From positions 682,001 to 746,000 of the forward strand of contig NC_134745.1 in NCBI RefSeq assembly GCF_050436995.1: 64,000 nt of DNA, given 5' to 3'. Below the pieces are notes generated by a model that saw nothing but the letters and a program-made list of their open reading frames with translations, made no database searches and was not told the DNA's origin. Positions 55,763 to 64,000 of this stretch are shown piece after piece (positions within the stretch are counted from its first letter, which is position 1; each line of letters opens with the position of its first letter). The stretch comes from Anticarsia gemmatalis. Its lineage: Eukaryota; Arthropoda; Insecta; Lepidoptera; Erebidae. The translations under genes and the position numbers were made by a program.

Positions 55763-57649
55763 TACAATAAATATGCACGCAGATATACAAGTAGACTTAT
55801 CAAAACGTTATATCATTATACTCTATCTCTACAAAAATCTAGCACACATAATATAAATAAACACACGCTTAAATCCCAGTGACCTTGTCGCGGCGTCGTT
55901 ACGAGATCGTCGCACCTACGCCACGTCCTGCAAAGGTTACCGGTTGAAGGTTCAGTTATGTCACACGTCGCGTTATCAGTTACAAAGATATCATCCATCA
56001 TGTGGGGCTGTGGGGTCAACGATCGATTTGCGATTAGCGATAGTTTCTTAAGCTATTCGCATATTTGGTAGGAGTTTTGTATTGTTTGTTACTAAATACG
56101 GAATTTGGTAGAGTATGTAATGTGATTACAAAATGTCTCAAGTTTGATTCGGGATTGGACAATAATGATTATGGAATATGACTAAAAACATTAAATACAT
56201 TGAAAATAAAATATTACTCGAAAATTAAACCCTTGCTCCCTTAATTTGCAGTCGCTTACACTACGCTTCAGACTGAAGGGACAGGAACACAATAATGCTA
56301 AACAAGTTAAAAAAAGAAAAATAATAAAAACTTTTCTGAATTTGATTTTGTCGGAATCCGCATTCGATAATAATATGTGCTAACTAACATAGGCTTAGCC
56401 GTAATCTACATTCTCATAAAAACCTAAGAAGTAATCTAGCTTAGTAACTGAACTCATTAGTAACTATTTTAGTAACAAGTTGTATAACAAGACATAATTA
56501 CTATTACTTCAATACTATGAAACTCGCTCCTCACGTGCCGAACTTAGCGAACTTACTCAATCGAGCGTCACATTACCTATAACTGTACAATGTACATTAT
56601 ATACTAACTTTGTGTAAACTATCGGTTATCTATGTGCTTGACTGTCTGTGATTGAGTTTAGAAGTGATTATACGATAGTTAGTAGTTTGATATCTATAAA
56701 TCTAGAAATCGTTGGAACAAATTCTAACTATTGCAAAGTTATGTAACCTCATACTAAAGAGCAGTTTCATTTCTTAGAGAGCCTGTAGAGGTCAATGTCA
56801 CAAAGTCGGTTTTTAAGAAAATATCGTATTAATTCTGGCCAATATAATATGAGCCAAAACATCAAGCATTACAAGGTAAAATGCATATTTGCAGTAATTC
56901 TAAATAAAAACTCTAAATAATAAATTATGATAAACATGCAAGGTTAAAGTTTAAAAGTTATGATTACATATACCTAGTTAAAAATCATGTTATATAACGC
57001 CCAAGTTGAAGTCAGTTTTGCAGAAGCTGTAACAATCAAGAAATGTATTAGTATTTTTTATAAATTCATTGTAATTTTGCTTGTTTTGTCAACTACTTTC
57101 ATTATTAGTGAAACTAACACCTAGCTACAGAACAGTCTATAAGAGTTTACGTTCTTTTGCTTACAAAACGGATCGTTTACCGGCGAACGCAACTGGATAC
57201 CTAATCAGGTACTTGAAATCTTGTAATCCTTTCAGAGCATCTCGTGTGAGTATCTAAAGATAATATAAGGCTTAATTCTTCAGAGCGTAACTCTGTGAAA
57301 TGTACCCATAGACTTTTGTAATGTTTTTTATCATTGTTGAACAACAATGGTTTCGTGTCGCCATCTTAAATCTCATCAGATTTATTTCAAACTCTATGGT
57401 ATTGTTGCCATAATCCGTTTAACGATTTTAAACTTATTTTGTCAAAAACTTTTGAGTTGGCTTTGAGAAGCTCTCGACTGTGAAATCAATGTTTGGTGTT
57501 GACTAAACTTGATGAAGCGTTAAAAATATACATATTTTTTTTAGACTAAGTAATTATATTTAGGCATAGTCTGCTTATATTTAGGTATATTTTTATGAGT
57601 AAATAATTAGATAAACAAAATTTCGTATTTAAAGTTTTGGAGGTCGATA
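55763..57649. other. Intergenic DNA, nothing recognised
   Basis: AT-rich sequence upstream of Hey. Short open frames have no coding character. It could contain Hey enhancers, but nothing specific is visible. Confidence 0.4.
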
Positions 57650-57840
57650 TTTGAGAAAGGTTAATTTGCCCTAAGTGATCTTTTTTACAACCTATTTCAC
57701 CGCCTCAGGGCTTGTTTCTTTTTTAAAATATCGGAGGTTTATTTTCTTTTGTAAAGTTCCATTGATCTATAAATTAATTTTCGTGAAATTCAGTTCAGTG
57801 GTTTAGCAGTAAAAATGTTATTTATAAAAACGTTTTTCTC
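57650..57840 (-). repeat. Diverged Helitron-like or RTE-like fragment
   Basis: On the - strand TTACTGCTAAACCACTGAAC and TGAATTTCACGAAAATTAAT resemble the conserved interior (ACTGAACCGATTTTGATGAAA) of the Helitron-like elements. The ends are not identifiable. Confidence 0.35.
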
Positions 57841-59394
57841 GTACATTTGGGTAAAAATAGAAGGTGCTTAAAATAGCACGAGTAAATTATGTATATTTCT
57901 GTATATGAAAGTTAAAGAAAAACGTGTAAAGTGTAACGTTCCGTGAAATTTGTTCAGTGAGAGGTTATTGAACCTTCTAGTTGACTAACAACTGCCTAAA
58001 AGTTGACACTGTTGACTACTTAATTAATTGCAAAAAGTAAAACAATTTGGATATCTGACCATCAATACAATAGTAAAACATCAAAAATAATGATGTGAAT
58101 GCGATACTGCATAGGTTTTTTGTACTTTCAATGCGAAACCTTATCTAAGTTTAGTATGTAGATAGTTGAGTTTTTACGATAATCAACTAAACATTTTAGA
58201 GAGATACTTCACTTGCAGTCTAACTAGTGCTCATTTGAATTTGAAAATACCAATGGCTTTAATTAATACATTGTGAAATACGATAGAGGAACCCAACTTT
58301 CATATAAACTTGATAGCTACGCGATTCTCGTTTGTCGATAGTGGTAGAAAATCACTTCTATCATTAAGGTATCGTTTTCACAAGATCTAGGTACACAGTG
58401 TGCTTTTTGGAATTGGGTAGTTGACTCGATTAACGAAAAATTATTAAACTTGTACTCATATATTGTAAAAAGGCCCTCTAAAATGCTCAGGCTATGTCAT
58501 TTTTTCGTAAATAATGTTGAAATTGTAATCATTACAAAATTTTATTAGGCACTAATTTGATACAAACGAAAATACGAAACTATGACGTCACTACACCGTA
58601 TTTTTGTACTAAAATGTGTTTTAGACATTTTATAAAGAGTAGCTGTGCGTTGTCAAGTACCCAATTGCCTTAGCCCTAGAATAGTCTAGAATTCCAGTAC
58701 AAAAGTTGTTGATGACATTAGTATCGATCTCCACGTTCGCCGTCGCTAACCGTATTTAAACCGCCCAAATTACCTTGTTACCAACCTTAAAACGATACAG
58801 AGTATGGAAATAAGGCTCTACGGCACTACGTCACTCCTGACGCAATAGCCACCTTTAACAAAAACTTAATTAAAGAAAAAAACTACTTTTTTTTATTACT
58901 TTGATGAAGTCTGAAACGCTTTCAGCCTTGGTAAGGTTTAGCTTAACGTGAAACGTGATTGAAGATTTAAGCAATTAAAAACGTTTTTAAAAGCTAATAT
59001 CCTTTGATGGTCACAAAAGGCGTTTTAATTAAATAAGCCGTATTTTTTTTGTGTTAAAATATGGTTGAAAGTAATTGTTTATAACTACATACTTTTGTTC
59101 GTGTGCCCGTCGAACTCAAAATAAAGTATTATTATCTAAACTCGATAATATCTTGACTTATTTACATTACATATTAAACGATAAATAATAGTATTTTCAG
59201 TTATTTCTAGTAAAAACAGTAATCGTAAGAACTTACGTATAACTTATGACATCAGATTGTTTTAAAAACAGTTACGGTAACATTCAGAAACAATATTATG
59301 ACAAGGGTTATGTCGACTAAGTCAACAGTGATTATCGACGTTATAAAAGGCGTATTTTTGCAAGTTCTATCTTTATTACGCTAGATCGCTAGAC
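57841..59394. other. Intergenic DNA, mostly unrecognised
   Basis: AT-rich. Contains a short fragment of repeat G at 58320-58360 (GCGATTCTCGTTTGTCGATA, GTGGTAGAAAATCAC). No gene was supported. Confidence 0.4.
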
Positions 59395-59600
59395 AAACGC
59401 TAATATCACGCCTTTTACACCCGAAGGTGTAAACAGAGGTGAATAATCTACCCACGTTTTGGTATTTATAAATTTAGTTCCACGTAATAGAGGGCAAGCC
59501 TATGGCCACATTGTTGCAATTACGGTCACGTTACGAAACTCCGGTCTACTACTGAGCATGCTCTAATTTAAATAAAAAAGCTCAAAACACTATTCGCAAA
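59395..59600 (-). repeat. SINE family B, copy
   Basis: CGCCTTTTACACCCGAAGGT, AAACAGAGGTGAATAATC, AGAGGGCAAGCCTATGGCCA and CTCCGGTCTACTACTGAGCA follow the family order. The tRNA-like head is missing. Confidence 0.55.
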
Positions 59601-59655
59601 CCGGTATAACACTATCACATAGATGACTAAAGCAGTCTTAAAATTCTATCTTTCT

Positions 59656-59893
59656 ATCGTATGGTTAGTGGTCAACCTAGTGTCAAAGTTGTTGAAGCCG
59701 CCCGAAAGTCCTTTGACATGGCTTAACGACTGTTATCTTAATTAACAACAACCGCCGCGGGACCGACTTTTTACGTGCCCTCCGAAGCACGGAGACGCTC
59801 AATTCAAGTACCACTATGCCGTCACCCATCTATAGAATGACCGCGCCAACAGTTGCTTAACTCGTTTACCGACCGGTGAGCATTACTGGCTAT
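59656..59893 (-). repeat. 5S-rRNA-derived SINE, second full copy
   Basis: On the - strand the 5S-like block reads GAGTTAAGCAACTGTTGGCG and GATGGGTGACGGC. It is followed by CGTCTCCGTGCTTCGGAGGG and ends GGTTGACCACTAACCATACG. It is nearly full length relative to the 30120 copy. Confidence 0.7.
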
Positions 59894-60344
59894 CGTCTCG
59901 ATGAATTGATAGAAAAAAATTAAATCTTTGAAAAGTGTATATTTGTGTGGTATATAAATTTACATTTCATATTTTACAGTTGGACAATGCCCGATGGTTA
60001 AATGCCTTACTGTTCCATATTGTAGTGACGTAGTTTCTTAGAACACGAGTATTTATGACTACAAATAATATTACATATTCATACAAGTTGCTGACGTATT
60101 TTTTTGTAAGTGATTGACTGACGATTAGTGAGAACATTTTCTTGAGTCAAAAATAGAACGAAATGCTTTTTACATATGGGCTTGAAAAGGTTAACTGTAT
60201 TGTTGTTTTATAATTTAACCCCGAATATTCTCTAAGTGCTAATTTTATCTCGTTTTTTTCTTTTTAATCCATGAAATATTGCCATAGTATTATGTCATAC
60301 TATGCCATCTTTAAGTGGCTAATAAGGATATTCCCATAAAGCCT

Positions 60345-60430
60345 ATTTACACTGCCCAAAACGGAAATCAAACCCGGAACTTCGTGAGTCGTGACCATCA
60401 ATCGTAGAGATTCTAGTTCGGTGCATAGAG
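60345..60430 (-). repeat. SINE head fragment
   Basis: CTGCCCAAAACGGAAATCAA and ACCCGGAACTTCGTGAGTCG are the inverse of a decayed tRNA-like B box region of family B. Confidence 0.4.
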
Positions 60431-60944
60431 TAAGGCCACATAAATATAAGATTTATATTTATTTGTTATAAAAAAAGACAACATATGTTTTATGGAAGTA
60501 ATATCTTTAACACTCTAAGTACAAAAATTATATATATTTTTTGGAGACTACATCTATTTACCGCTAACTTGCATACAACCAACAACAGCAAGATTATTCC
60601 CAAACCAAAAAAGTATAGAATCAAGTGCACCTTCAATAGTTTATACTTACCTGATCAAAAGTCGATCATATCCCACAACTTCTATTGTAACAATTCAAAA
60701 AATTGCAGCAAAAACTGTGAGAGAAACGTTTTTTTGACTTATAAAATAACCCGGTCTTTTTGTAGGCGTGGGACTTTCGAGACAGGTGGTTAGAGCTATT
60801 GTTGCCCACTGTATGAATGGTTTAATACCAGCTATGGGTCTTTGATGAACAAATGTATGTTCTTTACTCTGTCGTGTTCTTGCAGTATTTCTGTCGAACT
60901 AATAAACGTGGTGTAAGCTGTTATGCTTTGAATATTGAATAGTG

Positions 60945-61130
60945 GTCCAGAATAACTTTCTTCTCATTGGCTCTACCTTGCTAACTGGTATTATACTAGC
61001 GATAAAAAGAGTAGTAATTAGCCGTGCCGTCCGAACTGGTCGGTAAATTCGCTCCCTGTATCATTGACTATCATTATCATAAGCGTCAGTACTTGACCTA
61101 AATGAATAATTGATTTGATTTTTATATTGG
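60945..61130 (+). repeat. LINE 3' tail
   Basis: TTCTTCTCATTGGCTCTACC, CGTCCGAACTGGTCGGTAAA, TGTATCATTGACTATCATTA and TTGACCTAAATGAATAATTG form the 3' end of the same LINE family as at 17590 and 18780. Confidence 0.6.
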
Positions 61131-61284
61131 TAAGTTTCAATGATCAAACTAAATAAAAATTATTTAATTTTTAATTGGAATCGCTTCCATTTCATAAAAG
61201 CTTTATTGCCTGTTTAATGTGTCGTGCCGACAGAAAATACTTTTGAGTGCTACTTATTTACTTATTATGGTATACTACATCCAT

Positions 61285-61448
61285 ACATACTCCAAAAGTA
61301 AACATGTGTTTGTTTGTTTGTACTTCTTTCACGTCAAAACGTCTGAACCGATTTGAATGATAATTCGCTGAGTGATAGATTATATCCTGCCGCAGGACAT
61401 AGGCTACTCTATCAACAAAAAGCGAGCGTAACCGCGAGCGTCAGCTAG
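61285..61448 (+). mobile_element. Helitron-like element
   Basis: It contains TTGTACTTCTTTCACGTCAA, AACGTCTGAACCGATTTGAA, GACATAGGCTACTCTATCAA and ends GCGAGCGTCAGCTAG followed by T. The 3' end fits Helitron; the 5' end is approximate. Confidence 0.55.
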
Positions 61449-61814
61449 TTCTTTATGACAATGTTTACTCAGGACTTCCTAGAGTATTTTTCGATATTTA
61501 TTTTTATACTTATGAAGCTTTTTATTGGTCGTTTGTTTATTATTTCTGCGGTCGTTAAATGGAAGGCTTTTTACAAGCTTTAGTGATGTTTAGCAATTAT
61601 TTTCGTATTTGTTATGAATGGATGTTGAATGAGTCTGTTTTGATTGTCCTTTGTAGTGAATGTTTTGGCTGTTTTTTTTTTCTTGTGTTGACTGTCTTTT
61701 TATTGTTGACAGCTTACAACCTGGGAATGTTTTTCAAGGCACGGTGCTTTCTGCAATGGTGAAGTTTTAACGCAAAATAACTGTTGTACAACAAACAAGT
61801 AAAGTTATTAAATA

Positions 61815-61915
61815 GTCTTCTAATATTATAAATGTGAAAGTTTGTTTGTATGTAGGTATATGTTTGTTACTCTTTCACGTAAAAATACCGATTTTAATGA
61901 AATTTGTTAAGCAGA
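61815..61915 (+). mobile_element. Helitron-like element, 5' half
   Basis: TCTTCTAATATTATAAATGT, GAAAGTTTGTTTGTATG and GTTACTCTTTCACGTAAAAA match the start of the element at 1322. The 3' half is lost. Confidence 0.55.
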
Positions 61916-62454
61916 TAGTTTATAACAACAAATACTCAAAACCAGAACATAATAGATATTTAAAGAGACAAAATATTGGTACGGAAGCTTTCGTGCGCGA
62001 GTTCTACTCGCACTTGGCCGGTTTTTCTATTCTATGGCAAATAATATTACGTATTAAGCTACATTATAAATTAGAAGCTTACTGCTAGCTATTAGCTGCT
62101 AACTAGCTATTTCTGCATTTATAGTTGGCAGTAATCTATAATTATAATCTATGAATATAAAGTTTCATAGTTAGCGTTCTACAATTGTTTTAATAAGCTC
62201 TTTGTGTAATTACATATTTTTGCACTCATAGTTACATGCGATCCTTTCGTGTGCCTTTAGTTTATTAAACTTAGTTACCTAAGTACTTAAGTACATGCAC
62301 TTTTATAAATGTTTACCTAAATCATTATTCTTTTTTACAAAGATTCGTATTATTATCTTCGAAGCCTTGGAAAATTACCACACGTGGGATTATATTTGAA
62401 TGTCTTTTAGTATCATAACATGTTTTTATTTCATTTTATTTGTACCTTCAGGCC

Positions 62455-62610
62455 TTCCCAATGGTATTCACTCTTTACAGCTCAAGGTATAAGCAGAGGT
62501 AAGCAAGAGGTGTATTCGATAAGAACATTTGAACATGAATTTGAAGTAATAACACTTGTCTTTGTTCGGGAATGGAAATAGAACTCGAGACATTTTCAGT
62601 CAAAAATCGA
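62455..62610 (-). repeat. SINE family B, partial copy
   Basis: GGCCTTCCCAATGGTATTCA, TATAAGCAGAGGTAAGCAAG and the inverse head GGGAATGGAAATAGAACTCG match family B with strong divergence. Confidence 0.4.
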
Positions 62611-63684
62611 AACAAGTTAAAACCAGATTAATTAACATCTACCCTTAATAAAAGTTGCAAAATTATATTTAAATATTGAGTTAATTTTTATAATTGTGCG
62701 TCATTTACATCCATCACTTGTATAGATAAATAAACCTCGCGTCAAAACAGTTTCTTAGAAAACCGACGAAAACAACCACAAAAATAACTATCGGACACAC
62801 CTTAACGATTTACCATAGCTTACTGTTTACCATCATGTTTATACATTGTTCCAAACGGTATTCATACTTTTATACTAATGTTAAAACTATATAACCCTGT
62901 TTGTTTTTACCACGTACAATACAAAACTAAAAAATCTGCTAAGTCTTTTTCAGTGATAAGGAAATTTGTATTCCGGGGAAGGATGGCTGTCATATTTTCA
63001 TTTAAAATGTTCGCGGATGGCAAGACTTTTCTAGGAGGCCTAAGTAACCTAGATCATAAGGTAATTGACTACATTTTTCGCTTTGATTAGTTTTATTAAC
63101 TTGAAGTAACTTTATAGTGAAATTAATCTGCATTCCGCAGTATATGACTTTCAAACATCACGTTGTGCAAATCGAGCTTTACGTTTACCGATGATGAAAA
63201 TATAACAACCATGCCAAATCCGTAAATCGAACCTAGTTATTCTCACTTATAAACCTTTACAGTACCTCTAGCGCAACATTTGACCTTAAAAAAGCCTATT
63301 TTATCATAAAAACATCGCGGTCAATCACAAACAGAAACCAATGAACAAACATCTACAAAAAGCCACTATTTACTATACAATATCAAATCACCCCCTCACT
63401 TATTAACCACCTTAACATCTTAACAATAAGGGCTAATTTTCCTTGTAACAAAGTACAGTATTAAGTTTAATGTAGATCGTTCCCGTGTGAATGGAGTAAG
63501 GGTTGTTTAGCACTCACCGAGGGAGTACTGTGTAGTGAGTGATCAAATATGAGTGCGACTGTTAATTGAGTACGTGTCGCTAATTCCTTTGAGATCTGAC
63601 AGTTTTGAGAGTGGACTGAGAGCAGGCTTTAAAGATGTGTATTTAGTCTTCTTATCTTATCTTTCAAATTCAAAATATCATAAG
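62611..63684. other. Intergenic DNA, nothing recognised
   Basis: AT-rich sequence with no supported gene. The open frame at 62878-63090 has no recognisable domain and no splice or composition support. Confidence 0.4.
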
Positions 63685-63900
63685 ACTGCCTTCGTTGCGC
63701 AATGGTTTAGTTCGCCACGCCGCTATCAAAGCGTCGGGAGGCCGTGGGTTCGAATTCCACACTGAATAATTATTTGTGCGATCCACAAATAATTGTTTCG
63801 GGCCTGGTTGTACTTTGCATCCGTTGTATATTTGTAAAAGTCTCCGCGACACAAAAGCAATTTTTAAAGAGGGAGTTGTCTTTATAAAAAAAAACAAACA
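63685..63900 (+). repeat. SINE family A, near-complete copy
   Basis: The head GACTGCCTTCGTTGCGCAAT, B box GGGTTCGAATTCC, body TTATTTGTGCGATCCACAAA, tail ending GAGGGAGTTGTCTTTATAAA and an A-rich end are all present. Open frames on both strands here are repeat-derived. Confidence 0.8.
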
Positions 63901-64000
63901 AAACATAAACTTCGTACAAAGTATTCGATCTTTGACAATTTCGGAAAAGCTGATTGCTCGAGAGAAGACACGGCAAGAAAGGGTTTGCTCTTTTTTAATG

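Noticed and set aside
1..64000. CRISPR arrays, prophage-like or bacterial defence systems
   Set aside because: No regularly spaced repeats, operons or prokaryotic gene structure; the DNA is clearly animal nuclear sequence.

Overview
The window is AT-rich animal nuclear DNA with long introns, GT-AG splice sites and very dense short interspersed repeats. tRNA-headed SINEs, Helitron-like elements with TC...CTAG ends, Harbinger-type MITEs with TAA/TTA target duplications and typical moth/butterfly LINE tails all point to an insect, most likely a lepidopteran. The assignment rests on recognising repeat and protein families by eye; no search was run. There are no bacterial-style operons.

Two protein-coding genes can be supported, both split by introns and lying tail to tail. 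(1) An unrecognised two-exon gene on the + strand has its first coding exon at 9973-10020 and its last at 25057-25551, with a 15 kb intron between. It encodes a 180-residue, largely disordered protein with a strongly basic N-terminus and an acidic C-terminus. Its second exon has no usable early ATG and is easily missed by ORF scanning. (2) Hey (Hairy/E(spl)-related with YRPW motif) lies on the - strand in three coding exons: 54044-53857, 50849-50641 and 43055-42538. They join in frame into a 304-residue bHLH-Orange repressor carrying the YRPW motif. One intact initiator methionine tRNA gene lies at 5931-6002, and a damaged copy lies at 36733-36804 on the - strand.

Layout: 1-9.7 kb is repeat-filled intergenic DNA with the tRNA gene. 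9.7-25.6 kb is the novel gene, whose large intron holds several MITEs, Helitron pieces and a cluster of CACGTG E-boxes. 25.6-42.5 kb is its putative 3' UTR and the repeat-rich tail-to-tail interval. 42.5-54.0 kb is Hey, with a degenerate Harbinger transposon in intron 1. 54.0-55.3 kb is CpG-rich upstream DNA of Hey. 55.3-64 kb is repeat-rich DNA with no supported gene.

Hey is a known Notch effector. The sequence CGTGGGAAC, which fits the strict Su(H)/CSL consensus, occurs five times: twice in Hey intron 2, once 2.2 kb downstream of Hey and twice in the novel gene's intron. This raises, but does not prove, the idea that both genes respond to Notch. No bacterial-type defence system, CRISPR array or intact autonomous transposon was found.
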